NCBI GenBank assembly: GCA_018398765.1
Contig: JAHBMJ010004928.1
Coordinates: forward strand, 3,748 to 26,247
DNA length: 22,500 nucleotides
Origin: Chromera velia
Taxonomy: Eukaryota; Sar; Chromeraceae
Reading direction: 5' to 3'
Shown in pieces: positions 1 to 9,539 of the stretch. Position numbers and translations under genes: made by a program. The notes under the pieces are model-generated. The model ran no database searches and was not told where the DNA came from. It saw only the letters and a program-made list of their open reading frames with translations. The stretch's first letter is position 1. Each line of letters begins with the position of its first letter.

Positions 1-2106
1 GGGTGGGTGATCAGTGAGGGTGGATTCAGACCAGCGCCCGAGAAGGTGCAAGGACTCCAGGACTTCCCCAAGCCAACCGATCGCACGTCACTCCGTCAGT
101 TTCTGGGTTTGGGGAATTGGTTTCGCAAGTTTGTGAGGGGGTACAGCCAGGTCGCTTCTCCTCTCCTTTCCCTGCTTCGCACGTCTGTTCCCTTTCTGTG
201 GGAAGCCTCGCACGACAAGGCCTTTGTCGCCTTGAAGCAAGCCGTGCTTGAGCTTGCGACGCTTGCGCTTCCTGACCCCGATCAGCCTGTGTATGTAGCA
301 CACGACGCATCCCAAACCCATGGGGCGATCGGAGCAGTAGCCCTTCAGCGCTGTCGAAAGACAGGGGCTTATCGCCCGCTTGCGTTCGGTTCCCGGCGTC
401 TGACTCCAACAGAAGCACGATATCCAGTGAGGGAGTTGGAGTTGTTGGCGATTGTCCATTTTGCGAAGGTGTGGCGTCATTTCCTGACGCCCGGGTCAGA
501 GTTTTGGACAGACCACAAGAGTTTGGAGAACCTAGGGAGGTCGTTCGAACACTGCAGCCTGCGTGTTAGGCGGTGGATTGAGTTTCTGGAGGAGGTGGCA
601 GTCCCGATCAGATACATTCCGGGGAGAGCAAACATCGTTGCTGACGCTCTTTCCCGCAATCCGCCCCCTCTGGTCCCGTCTTCTCCTTCCGCCCCTTTGC
701 CTTCTGTCAGAGTGAGACAACCTACCCCACCGACGGTCAGTCAGGCCGATAGTGCTGACGACGATGCGGTCCCCGAACTTGAACCGGAGTATGAGGATGA
801 AGGGGCAGGTGTTGACGACGGCCGTTCTTTGGGGGGGGAGCACAGTGGCGCTGATCAGGGTCAGTGCCGTGCTGTCCTGCAGATTGAAGGGAGTCTGGAG
901 TTGCAACAGAGATGCAGGGACGGGTATTCGAGGGACAACTGGTTCCGTCCCGTCCTTCTCCATCTGAGGGACACACCATCGAAGCTCCCGTCCCCCGAGT
1001 TAGTCCCACGCCTGAAGGGACTCTCCTTGAGAGATGGACTCCTGTTCAGAGGCACTCGCCTTTGTGTCCCTCTCTCTGTTCGCACCTCAGTCATTCGAGA
1101 GTCCCATGCCTCTCCTCAGAGTGGTCATTTGGGGGTAGGTAAGACTTACAGTCGTCTGTCCGAACTGTACTTCTGGCCGCAAATGTGGAGGGACATTCGA
1201 ACCTTTGTCCGCTCCTGCGACCCCTGTCAGAGGAACAAGGCAGCCAACCGTCTTCCCGCAGGTCTCCTGCATCCCCTTCCCATTCCCTCTCGACCCTGGG
1301 AGGTCACTCAGATCGATTTCCTCCTTGGACTCCCACCTTCGGGTGATGAGCAATTCACAGCGGTGATGGTGGTGACAGACACTCTCGGAAAAGGAGTAGT
1401 CCTCATTCGCACGCATTGTGAGGTGACAGCGGAGGTCGCTGGACAGCTCTATTACGAGCACGTGACCTGCAAGAAAGGTTGGCAGAGGCAGATCATCAGT
1501 GACAGGGATTCTCTCTTCCTGTCCCGTTTCTGGCAGACACTGCACGCCCGTGCAGGCACCTCCCTGTCCTTTGCTACCACCGCACATCACGACACCCCTG
1601 GCAGTGCTGAGAGATTCAACCGAACGTGGGAGGAGATGATGCGGTGTCTGATTGACAAACACCATGCCCGATGGTCCGAATTTGTCCCCTCCTTGGAGTT
1701 TGCCTACAACACATCCGTCCACAGAGGAACTGGATTTTCCCCCTTCCAACTTGAGCAAGGCAGAGAAGCCATCTCTCTCCCAGGGCTTTCGCTCCCTTCG
1801 ACAGTCCTGCCATCGGTTGAGGCTGAGGACACTCTGAGAGAACATCAGGAGATGATCAACGCAGCCCGTGCTGCCCTCGAGGCTGCCCAGTCTACATCAA
1901 TCAGAGATGCCAACCGTCACCGCCGACCCACTGAGGCATTTAAAGTGGGGGATTATGTCTTGATCCACCGTTCGTGGTGGGCCACTTCTGCCCGACCCGA
2001 TGTGCCCGTGTACGCACGAAAGTTGGACGCCCTCTGGTTTGGGCCGTTTGAAAGTGGGTGGGTTACGAAGAAAGTGAAGCCACCTGGGAGCCAGCCTCCA
2101 ATCTGA
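1..2106 (+). CDS. pol: Gypsy Pol polyprotein, partial (RT C-terminus, RNase H, integrase)
   Basis: The frame is already open at base 1 and has no ATG start, so it begins upstream. Counting residues from base 7: 1-60 is the end of the reverse transcriptase thumb/connection ([15 protein letters not shown]). About 95-215 is RNase H, with D100 in HDAS, E145 in [10 protein letters not shown]169 in TDHKSL and a final Asp in VADALSRNP. About 220-290 is an acidic, Pro-rich linker. The integrase zinc finger is H367, H374, C404, C407. The catalytic triad is D437 (QIDF), D499 (SDRD) and E535 (SAERFNRT), with 35 residues between the last two. A GPF module begins at LWFGPFE (about 676-682). After GPFE the frame runs into unrelated residues and stops at 2106; see the next entry. 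Coding potential up to that point looks intact. Confidence 0.92.
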   Translation, partial: GWVISEGGFRPAPEKVQGLQDFPKPTDRTSLRQFLGLGNWFRKFVRGYSQVASPLLSLLRTSVPFLWEASHDKAFVALKQAVLELATLALPDPDQPVYVAHDASQTHGAIGAVALQRCRKTGAYRPLAFGSRRLTPTEARYPVRELELLAIVHFAKVWRHFLTPGSEFWTDHKSLENLGRSFEHCSLRVRRWIEFLEEVAVPIRYIPGRANIVADALSRNPPPLVPSSPSAPLPSVRVRQPTPPTVSQADSADDDAVPELEPEYEDEGAGVDDGRSLGGEHSGADQGQCRAVLQIEGSLELQQRCRDGYSRDNWFRPVLLHLRDTPSKLPSPELVPRLKGLSLRDGLLFRGTRLCVPLSVRTSVIRESHASPQSGHLGVGKTYSRLSELYFWPQMWRDIRTFVRSCDPCQRNKAANRLPAGLLHPLPIPSRPWEVTQIDFLLGLPPSGDEQFTAVMVVTDTLGKGVVLIRTHCEVTAEVAGQLYYEHVTCKKGWQRQIISDRDSLFLSRFWQTLHARAGTSLSFATTAHHDTPGSAERFNRTWEEMMRCLIDKHHARWSEFVPSLEFAYNTSVHRGTGFSPFQLEQGREAISLPGLSLPSTVLPSVEAEDTLREHQEMINAARAALEAAQSTSIRDANRHRRPTEAFKVGDYVLIHRSWWATSARPDVPVYARKLDALWFGPFESGWVTKKVKPPGSQPPI

Positions 2107-2150
2107 GGAACGCACGACAGAAGGTGGACGAATTCTTAAGCCGGCATTAG
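2052..2150 (+). pseudogene. Out-of-frame chromodomain C-terminal remnant of the Gypsy element
   Basis: In the frame offset from pol, this stretch reads as the second half of a chromodomain, with [14 protein letters not shown] followed by the NLRNA...VDEFL helix and a TAG at 2148. This is the module by which chromovirus integrases recognise histone marks. It starts directly where the pol frame passes GPFE, so the segment that normally lies between GPF and the chromodomain, including the chromodomain's first strands, is missing. The pol stop at 2106 falls inside it. Confidence 0.85.
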
Positions 2151-2531
2151 TCAGTTAAGTCCCAGGACCAGTTAACCGCAGAAAAGAGACCTGTTAATGA
2201 CTTTGCAAAGCGCGTGGGGGCACACGCTCAGGGGAGGGGGGTACGTAGTATTGTGAGGCGAGGTACGGGGCCGGCCAACCCCGGGCTGAGCCGAACTGGC
2301 GCGCCCTACCGCCGTTGGGACCCACACGGCTCACAGCACACGTACGCAGGCTCATGGAGGCGCCGCCATGGCAGTCTGTATTGGAAGAGAAATAATATGC
2401 AGACGGGAGTAATTAACGTACGACAAATAGAATTAAATAGAAAAGCATGCATTTGTCCTATCAGACGTTGACTGTAAGAAAGCAACCGCACTGTCAGTTC
2501 TTCCGTAAGTAGGATGAGTCAAGTCTTTGAA

Positions 2532-2551
2532 CTAAGCTAGAACTAGCTTAG
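2532..2551. repeat. 9-bp perfect inverted repeat with 2-base loop
   Basis: CTAAGCTAG and CTAGCTTAG are exact reverse complements separated by AA. The hairpin sits at the left edge of the AT-rich island. Its role is unknown. Confidence 0.6.
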
Positions 2552-2577
2552 GAGGTGGGGAACCAAGCTTCCCTACG

Positions 2578-3110
2578 CTTGGATTCAATATATATTATAT
2601 TTCAGATAAAACGCTAATATAATATAATATAATATAAACTTAATGTAATATGAGAGGATGAAAGCATTGGGTTGAAGGCCGGAGATGAGTCAGAGAATGA
2701 AGATCCGTCCTATGATCGGTTCTGCAAAATCTGATGATGATGCATCTCTTTGGTTGTTGTTTTTTGAGATGGTTTTTTATAAGGCTTTAGAGATGAGTTG
2801 CTCTGTTTAGATGAATTAAGAGGGAAAAAAAGATAAACACGGGGTGAATTTATGCAGATGTTATATCATATTATATTTAATCAATAATATATTTATATTA
2901 TTATATTAGGGGAACCCTAAAGATATATCTATGTATTTGAATCCAAGCCTAGACTAATTTGATACTGTGAGTACTACTAGTAATGAATTGGACATTAAAT
3001 CCTAATCTAGATCCTCATCCCTGTTAGCGATGGTGACACCTTGACATAGAGGGAAGGCCCCGCGCAAAACCAATCAACCAATCAATGAGATTCAATCTTA
3101 ATATATATAC
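2578..3110. other. AT-rich island without genes, bounded by an 11-bp inverted repeat
   Basis: Base composition falls sharply, with runs such as AATATAATATAATATAATAT. No credible ORF is present. CTTGGATTCAA at 2578-2588 is repeated in inverse orientation as TTGAATCCAAG at 2937-2947. That would fit a small non-autonomous element or a decayed LTR, but no target duplication could be assigned. The stretch 3110-3240 shows nothing recognisable. Confidence 0.45.
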
Positions 3111-3249
3111 TTTCAGACCTATTTACGGTCGGTGAGTAGGTGACTGTGACGGTCCTATAGACGGTGTATAATAGACCTCTAGGTAGAGACACTGACAGGA
3201 AGCGAAGGAATTTCAACTAATAAGACGACACGAAAGGATGGGGGGAATC

Positions 3250-3330
3250 AATGAATGAGTGAATGAATGGACTAAGCATTGGACTTTAGTAGTCACTTTA
3301 CTGAATAAATAAATGAATGAATGAATGAGT
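3250..3330. repeat. Imperfect (AATG)n microsatellite
   Basis: GAATGAATGAGTGAATGAATGG and, further on, AAATAAATGAATGAATGAATG. Simple tetranucleotide repeat with no coding potential. Confidence 0.7.
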
Positions 3331-3458
3331 TGCTGGTAGAACGGCTCAAGAAAAGCAAAGGAGGGGCGAACGAGCGACTGACAGTCTGAAAAAAACACAG
3401 AAGCCCAGAAATTAGGGGAAGAAATGAAAGGGAGGCGGGAAGAGGGGAAGAAAGAGAG

Positions 3459-3666
3459 GACAGAGAGAGAAAGAGAGAGAGAGAGAGGGGGGGNGGGGGG
3501 GGGGGGTAGAGAGAGAGAGAGAGAGAACGAACGAACGAACGAACGAAAGGAGGGAAGGGAGAAGGGAAGAAGGGAAGAAAACGAAGGAAGAAGAAATGGA
3601 AAAAAGGAAAGGAAGGAAGGAAGGAAGGAAGGAAGGAAGGGAAGAAAGAAAGAAAGAAAGAAAGAA

Positions 3667-3717
<51 letters not shown>

Positions 3718-3718
3718 G
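3459..3718. repeat. Compound purine microsatellite with an unresolved base
   Basis: The order is (GA)n, a G run containing N at 3494, (GA)n, (ACGA)n at 3525-3547, (AAGG)n at about 3608-3640 and (GAAA)n at about 3641-3718. The strand is almost purely purine. The N inside a run of about 20 G marks a spot the assembly could not resolve. Long frames here (Ser/Phe-rich on one strand, Lys/Glu/Arg-rich on the other) are translated repeat. From 3720 to 4215 I see no gene. Confidence 0.9.
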
Positions 3719-4215
3719 AGGAATCAATGGACAAAAAGTGGCTCACACACAGGGTTGCGAGCTGAAGACAAGGAATTCCTCCCACACAGCCTCTCAGGCT
3801 AAAATGAAGAATGCTGAATTGTTTTAAAAACAAAAGGCTTAATGGATGGAAGGAAGAGGGACAGACAGATACTTTCAGCTGATGGAAACGTGGTTGCAGG
3901 AAGGCAAAACGACATGATGACACAGGAAAAACTCCGTTTTTAGGCGAATCTTCAGTTCTAGTATCAATGCACTTTCATCGAAGCAGTCACTCAGACAGTC
4001 AGTCTCAGCCTGACTGAAGAGGAGAGCGAGGGGACGAAACGAAGGGAGGAAGGACTTGTGGGATTCGGAAGAGCGAGGTTTCATTTCCAAACACTGGCCC
4101 ATCCATTCATCACATCGCACTAAATTCATAAGTCCAAAGAAACTTAGCGGAAGTTTTTGTCAATTCAGTTGGTTTACCCACCTATTGGTGATGCATTCCC
4201 TCTCCTGCTTACAGA

Positions 4216-4251
4216 TACATCCATCCATCGACCCATCCATCCATTCATTCA
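4216..4251. repeat. (CATC)n/(ATTC)n microsatellite next to the HACD stop codon
   Basis: Repeats of CATC and then ATTC end two bases before the stop codon of the minus-strand dehydratase, so they would lie at the start of its 3' UTR. Confidence 0.7.
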
Positions 4252-4252
4252 C

Positions 4253-4966
4253 CTAGGCCTTTTTCGACTTTTTGGCTTTTGCCTCCTCCTTCATTTTTTG
4301 CATCGTCTTCTTCCGTTGACCCAGCATGTGCGTGTACATGACGTAGGACCCTGGAATGTACGTGGCGAGAACAACCAAGTAGGTGACGAAGAGATCGATC
4401 TCAAAATTCCATTTGTTCGGCATGGGAGACGGGAACTGCCTCATTGCCGGAGTCGTTTGAAAGAACGCCAGACAGTTCACACAGGATGCGACCTCCGAGA
4501 TGATCCCGACCGGGTACAGCACCAGAAACCCAGAGTACCGGAGAAAAGTGAGGAAGGATGGACAGAGACCGTACAGCGATAGCGCGTAGAAAGGATATCG
4601 GATCAATTCAGCAATCGACCATGCAAGAATGGCGGAGGCCATGAAGGGAAAGCTGTGGTTGGCAGGATTGACTAGAAAAATGATCCAAACGACATGCAGT
4701 CTGCTCACGACCTGGATCAGGTTCGTGAAGAAATCAGAACGGACAAGTCCGGTGAAGGCATGGATGACCTCCATCACCGCAAGAGTCTGCGCAATTTGAA
4801 GAGGGAGCTCCACCTTTTCGTAGAAAAGATGCAGGTCTGTCAAGGTAGGGCCAACCTCGAGAAAGTGGGAGACGAGAATGTAAAGCACATAGCCCCACAT
4901 GCCACCAGTAAAGACATTGTACAGAAACAGGTATACTTTCGCGACTTCGGCTCCAAAAGATCCCAT
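4253..4966 (-). CDS. 3-hydroxyacyl-CoA dehydratase (PTPLA/HACD/PHS1 family)
   Basis: A 237-residue polytopic ER protein expected to catalyse the third step of very-long-chain fatty acid elongation, dehydrating 3-hydroxyacyl-CoA to trans-2-enoyl-CoA. Family signatures are VMEVIHAFTGLVRS (about 64-77), QVVSRLHVVW (85-94), AWSIAELIRYPFYAL (115-129) and FLRYSGFLVLYPVGIISE (141-158). The catalytic Tyr and Glu of the family, spaced YPxGxxxE, are Y151 and E158. The C-terminus is Lys-rich and ends KSKKA, which fits a KxKxx ER-retrieval signal. Length matches yeast Phs1 and animal HACDs. The start is the ATG at 4966 (AAAATGG context), where similarity begins; the frame stays open up to 5044 but has no earlier ATG, only TTG. 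A TGCAG on this strand ends at 5004, 37 bases upstream of the ATG, and may be the acceptor of a leader intron. No intron is visible in the coding part, unlike both neighbours. Confidence 0.93.
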   Translation of the reverse strand: MGSFGAEVAKVYLFLYNVFTGGMWGYVLYILVSHFLEVGPTLTDLHLFYEKVELPLQIAQTLAVMEVIHAFTGLVRSDFFTNLIQVVSRLHVVWIIFLVNPANHSFPFMASAILAWSIAELIRYPFYALSLYGLCPSFLTFLRYSGFLVLYPVGIISEVASCVNCLAFFQTTPAMRQFPSPMPNKWNFEIDLFVTYLVVLATYIPGSYVMYTHMLGQRKKTMQKMKEEAKAKKSKKA

Positions 4967-4998
4967 TTTGCTTGCCCTATAGATTTCGCTTCGAAGAT

Positions 4999-5010
4999 GT
5001 GAGCTGCAGG
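4999..5010 (-). promoter_or_regulatory. Possible 3' splice site in the HACD leader
   Basis: Read on the minus strand this is CTGCAG followed by CTCACATC, the same TGCAG acceptor used by nearly all introns of the neighbouring genes. It would place an intron in the 5' UTR, or add residues upstream of the ATG chosen here. No matching donor was fixed. Confidence 0.35.
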
Positions 5011-5553
5011 CAGACAACCCTCCAGCAACGGCCAGAGACGGCAAGAAACTCTGTCTCAGTCAGTGGGAGACGGCAAGGGATTCTCAAAGCCCAACCGCGT
5101 CCTGAAGTCCGTCGAAGCACAACTCTTGAGGCGCACTTCTGAAACCTTTACATACACCTGTTTTGACGAATGCCGGAATGGGCTGCGCCCTTCCGTCTGT
5201 AATCCTCGTGTGCAAATTTATGGTCTTACCGCAGGGCATCGCAGGGCTGTACGTATGAAAAGCTCGATCATCATAAAAGATTTCGCGGCCGCGTGCATGC
5301 ATGCATGGGAGCTGCTAGGTGCGCGCAGGCCGCGCGCGCAGGCCGCATGAACTAGCTCGCGCGATCACGAGTTTCTATATGTACGCAGCCGATATGATTT
5401 CCTTACTTGCTACTGCATGGTGATCATACAGATTCAAGTCAGACTCCGCCGGTCAGAGCACAAAGCGATCAACACATGCTGTCCAGAGGAAGATCAAAGG
5501 GACTCGCAAGCATAAAGACTCTTTCCACAAGAACCCAACCGCCGCAGACCACA

Positions 5554-5622
5554 GTCCTCTATATATTCGTCCTCTATATAGAAGTGTTGTTCCAACCCGA
5601 AAATCGTCTGACCTTTATATAT
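5554..5622 (+). promoter_or_regulatory. TATA-like elements upstream of the three-repeat secreted protein gene
   Basis: GTCCTCTATATA occurs twice (5554-5565 and 5569-5580), exactly 15 bp apart, and TTATATAT lies at about 5615-5622, just before the ATG at 5628. The region 4967-5627 separates two divergent genes and could serve both. It also contains GCATGCATGCATG (about 5295-5307). Promoter function is inference from position and composition. Confidence 0.3.
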
Positions 5623-5627
5623 CCGCC

Positions 5628-6194
5628 ATGCAACGCCTTTTGATCCTCCTCTTTGGCGCTTGGCTCGCACAGGTGGATGGAGGTAAGATTTATTACTCCT
5701 GTATACAAACATGTCCTTGGTGGCTAAAGTAGTCTCGCCTCCACTGTGCCTGCAAGCATCGTTGCTCGAAACTCCGCCTGCCTGTGATTGCATGCATGTG
5801 TCCTTTGATTCCGCGCATATCCTGCATGACTTCACTGGAAGATTCGGTGGCTTATGGATCTCCGGACTCGATGTAGAAGGGCTAACAGTACACCATCACT
5901 CCCCCCCTCCTTTCACGCCCATTGATGCACCTCTTTGCACTGCTGCAGCTGCCACGACCGCGGATTTCAAATTGAACGGGTTGTCTGATTCCATCAAAGA
6001 GAAGCTGAGCCTCGACCTCTCCGGATTTGCATTCGGGGAGAAACAAGACAGGGAAAGAGAAGGGGGGCGATAAGGGATTTGATGGCTACTTACCATTCTT
6101 CGTTACGTCTCCGTCTGTGAACAGGTCGGCCTGCAGGCATTGATCGATCCAGTCAATGTTGAATTAACATTCATCCAAAAGAATGTTATACATA

Positions 6195-6264
<70 letters not shown>

Positions 6265-8991
6265 CATACGTATGTATGTATGTATGTATGTATGTGTACA
6301 TGTGTGTGTATCGCCTTTGGCTGATTTTGCATGAGTCAATCTGAAAGAGGTGCCCGTCTCCCTACATTTTTCTTCTCGGCTTTTCTCACTGTCTTGTTCG
6401 AATATGTAGTTTCTCTCTAACGCGATTGAGAAAAAAATCATGCGTCGCCCCTCTTCTACACACGAACTCCAGTTGCGCATTTGCATGAATGCACTGTCGC
6501 GTCGATTGGTGCAGTTCGGTGGCTGTGTTCCCGACGGACGCCTACTCCGTTGACTTCGCCTGTCTCGAGGATGACGGAGAGATTCGGGGGGCCTTCTTCC
6601 TCGACATCAAGCCGAAAGAGGAGGACAGCGCAATTCTTGTGGCAGCGTTGACAGCCCCCCCAGTATTGATGTGGAAGAGTGCGCCGGGGCGGGGGAGGAC
6701 AGGGGGTTCAGGCTGATTCCTGCAGGAACAGAACTCCGTTGCTTTTTGAGAGCAACAAGTTCGAACCCACCGCCCGACGCGACGGATGTTTCAACAGAAA
6801 CTATCCGTGGCATAGCTGTGAAATTCAGCGACGGCTCGCAATTCCTCACGGGAGATAATTTCGCTGCGGCAGTCTTGACAGGACTGGAGGGCAATGAAAC
6901 GTTGAGGGAAGAGTTTGGCATTCCATCCAGTTGCGCAGCTTATGGATCCTTCTTTGTTTCCGTCCCTCCAAATCAGGGCTTCAAAGTCCCAGAGGGAAGC
7001 AAGGGAGAAAACTTGAAGACAAAACAGACGCAGCAGGTAAGAGCATCGGTGCATCATTGCGGCATGATCAATCAGGGCGTACGTGCAAATGAACGGTTGC
7101 CGGCTCTCTTGAAGGAAGTGCATGCAACAGCTTCTGAGTCACATGAGCCTAGTTCGCTCCCCGCAAAAAAGCAGCATACAGAAAGAGTGAGATCGAGGCG
7201 CAGTGCCACATCTGCACTTCACGTGTCTCTCCCCCGTGTATGCGTGGGGGTACTCACCCACATTCCATTCTTTCTTTTCTCTGCTCTGTTTTTTTCTTCT
7301 CTTCTCTCCTCTTCTCTTTGTTTTCCTCTTCTCGTCTTTCCTTTCATTCTCTTCTTTGCAGTGACTTTGCGCGGAGAGAATGAAACGATGAGAAAGATGA
7401 AACCAATCAAGAATATTTTATATGCACTACTCTAACACTTGCATATACTTGCTTGCTTGCAGACAAGTCTGGCAGTCTTTGGTGATATTCTTCCTGGAGC
7501 CTCCGACCTCACGAAGCTCGGAAGAGACAATCCGGTCCCACTGGCAGGCTGGGGGGGTCTTGTAAAGGAAGAAAAGAAAGAGAAAGACGCCAGCGGAGTC
7601 CTGAAGGGAAAGGGCCCCTTCACTGGGGTCCTTCCCTTCTACGTCTCCGGTCCTCCCGTCAACTCCACCCCATTCTCTCTATCCCTAACGCTGTCATTAG
7701 CTTCGGTTGCGTGGAACTTGACGGTTTTGTCCGGGCAATTCTGCAGCTGACAGTGAGACCGCAAAAGGACACAGGTTCGAACTGTCGAGGGCCTTCCTGG
7801 GTTTGTCGATTGCAGATCACTGGATGATTTGCTAACGGTCGAACCCGGTTCCTCCCTCACGTGTTTGTTGGGTGCCGAAAGCAGAGAGAGTGACCAAACT
7901 TCTGTTGATGTTGCTGATTACAACGAATTCAACATACGTTTCAGCAATGGGCTACAGCTTGCGACGATCGATGATTCGATTGCGATCGCTTTAACCGGAG
8001 TGGACGGAAACGCCAACCTGACCTCCTTCTTCGGCACCTCTTCCAGCTGCGCTGCGTTTGGCCCCCTTCTTGTCGATGTGCCGAAGGGAATGTCGTTTGA
8101 GCTCACCAGTCGGAACAGAAAAAACGGGTTGGAAGGACGAGATGGACGAAGGAGACGAGGGAAAAAATAGTGAGTCCAGGATGAACGGCCGGCAGAGGGA
8201 TGGATAGATGGATAGAGGGAGGGACAAAGGAATGGGGGAAGCAAAAAGAAAAGGAATGAGGAGGGAGGGATGGAAGGGGGTGGGGAGGGAAGGATGGGGG
8301 AGGAGGGAGCAAGGGAGGGAAAGCGGCCAGTCTCCGTACGTTGCAAGTAAAAGATGCATGACCATTTTTTCATGCACTGACCGCGACTGGTCATCTACTC
8401 GCTCTCCTCTCACTCAACGAATCAGAAGACAATGAAGGCAGTCAAGCGTGCTTCCAGGAAGATGTTTTGCCTTTTTGAAACAGTGCAACCGATTTGGCAA
8501 TACTTGAAGATGCGAGTCTTTGTGTCTGTCTCTGTCTCTGTGTCTGTCTCTGTGTCTGTCTCTGTGTCTGTCTCTGTGCCTGTCTGTCTGTCTGTCTGTC
8601 TATCTGTCTGTCTGTCTGTCTGTCTCTTTCTGTTTGTCGATCTGTCTATGTATTTCTCTGTGTCTGTCTGTTTGTCTGCATGTTTGTACGTTTCCGTCTG
8701 GTTGGCTATCTTTTCTCTCTGTTGCTCTCCTGCAGTCGTCAACAGCAAGATCTTCAGTCTGGACGGCCTCACGGACTCTTTCAAGCTTGATCTTGACCCT
8801 CTTTCTGGACAGAAGCAGAAGACGAAGAAGAGCTTCGAAGATCCCCCTCTGATCTATCATGTCGCGCCCCCCTCTTTGAACTCTACCGCGAACATTTTCT
8901 CGACAAAGCGCGTCTCTCTCGACTTCGCTTGTTTCGAGGATTCTGAAGAAGATAGGGTCCGTCTGTCTGTCTGTCTGTCTGTCTGTCTGTG

Positions 8992-9022
<31 letters not shown>

Positions 9023-9047
9023 GTGTCTGTCTGTCTGTGTGTCTGTG

Positions 9048-9080
<33 letters not shown>

Positions 9081-9539
9081 TTGTCTGTCACGGTCTGTCT
9101 GTGTGTCTGTCTGTCTGTCTCTTTGTGTGGGGACTCAATCAATATTCATTCTCACCAGCATCCTCAATCGTAGTGACACCCTTTTTTCTCGCTCGCGTCT
9201 TGCGTCTCAAAGCCAGTGCACAGTGAATAAAATCATCTTAAGAGAAAAACTCATTTTTGATCTCAATTTTCCGTGCAGGTGTTTGGAATCTTCCTTCTGA
9301 AAGTCACTGCACCCGCAGAGCAGGACCTCGCTTTTCTGGTTGACGCCGGCTCATCTTCCCCCGCGCCAAACACGGGGTTGGTCGAGTGTGACGATCGGCT
9401 GATTGTTGTTCCGGCAGGAACCGAGTTCAGCTGTATGGCCCACTGGGCATCCACGCAGAGTTTGACACAGCCAGAGATCGAAGTGACGGTGCTTGATGAG
9501 GTTCTCGTCCAGTTTTCCGACGGCACACACACAGTGTAA
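5628..9539 (+). CDS. Secreted protein with three tandem copies of an unrecognised domain; frame broken in places
   Basis: Exon model: 5628-5682, 5949-6124, 6515-7036, 7463-8169, 8736-8956, 9279-9539. Exon 1 encodes a signal peptide, [18 protein letters not shown]. The rest holds three copies of one domain (copy 1 about 5949-7036, copy 2 about 7463-8169, copy 3 about 8736-9539). Shared blocks, in order, are: LDGLTDS; PPSLNST / SPSVNS / [21 protein letters not shown] / [13 protein letters not shown] / [19 protein letters not shown] / VPAGTEFSC / [15 protein letters not shown] / IRFSNG / VQFSDG; and, in copies 1 and 2 only, LTGxxGNxxL with FGxxSSCAA. Conserved Cys pairs suit an extracellular fold. 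I do not recognise the family. Frame changes are needed near 6053, in the C run 6654-6660, near 7669, near 7760-7780 and probably in the A run 8162-8167. Copy 3 ends at TAA (9537) before its last block. All introns end in TGCAG. It is either a pseudogene or a gene with base-calling errors. Confidence 0.72.
6188..6310. repeat. Intronic (TA)n-(CA)n-(TA)n-(TGTA)n microsatellite
   Basis: Lies inside intron 2 (6125-6514) of the three-repeat gene. It is a compound AT/CA repeat and could form cruciform or Z-DNA. No coding content. Confidence 0.85.
8184..8330. repeat. Intronic GGGA/GGAA-rich purine tract
   Basis: Irregular GGGAGGGA and GGAAGG repeats in the intron 8170-8735 between domain copies 2 and 3. 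Several G runs could support G-quadruplexes in the transcript. Frames through it on the other strand are Pro/Ser repeat translations. Confidence 0.6.
8517..8640. repeat. Intronic (TCTG)n/(TCTCTG)n microsatellite
   Basis: Tetranucleotide and hexanucleotide pyrimidine-rich repeat in the same intron, about 95 bases before the acceptor at 8735. The open frames across it ([13 protein letters not shown]) are translated repeat. Confidence 0.85.
8957..9129. repeat. (TCTG)n microsatellite starting at a 5' splice site
   Basis: The intron 8957-9278 begins GTCCGTCTGTCTG, so the repeat starts within about five bases of the donor and fills half the intron. Protein similarity supports the splice: EEDR before the donor joins VFGIFLLKV after the acceptor, matching the uninterrupted [11 protein letters not shown] of copy 1. 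Confidence 0.85.

Larger units (their letters stand above)
1..2245 (+). mobile_element. Ty3/Gypsy LTR retrotransposon (chromovirus type), 3' part, defective
   Basis: The left edge cuts into the polymerase of a Ty3/Gypsy element. The order RT end, RNase H, H2C2 zinc finger, DDE integrase, GPF module and chromodomain tail is that of chromoviruses. A purine run (AGGGGAGGGGGG, 2230-2241) after the last coding remnant is a plausible polypurine tract for plus-strand priming. I could not delimit a 3' LTR: the 5' LTR is outside the window and no clear TG...CA boundary is visible, so the right end of the element is uncertain. The broken C-terminus suggests this copy is defective. Confidence 0.85.

Noticed and set aside
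1087-1845. 252-residue antisense frame
   Set aside because: Shadow of the integrase frame, which has all catalytic residues on the plus strand.
2242-2580. 3' LTR of the Gypsy element
   Set aside because: A polypurine tract is plausible at 2230-2241, but no TG...CA ends or second copy can be seen, so I did not call an LTR.
3213-3923. Ser/Phe-rich 236-residue frame on the minus strand and Lys/Glu/Arg-rich frames on the plus strand
   Set aside because: Purine microsatellite read as protein; no non-repeat domain and an N in the middle.
4967-5044. Extending the dehydratase N-terminus to 5044
   Set aside because: The upstream start would be TTG, there is no ATG before 4966, and family similarity begins at the ATG.
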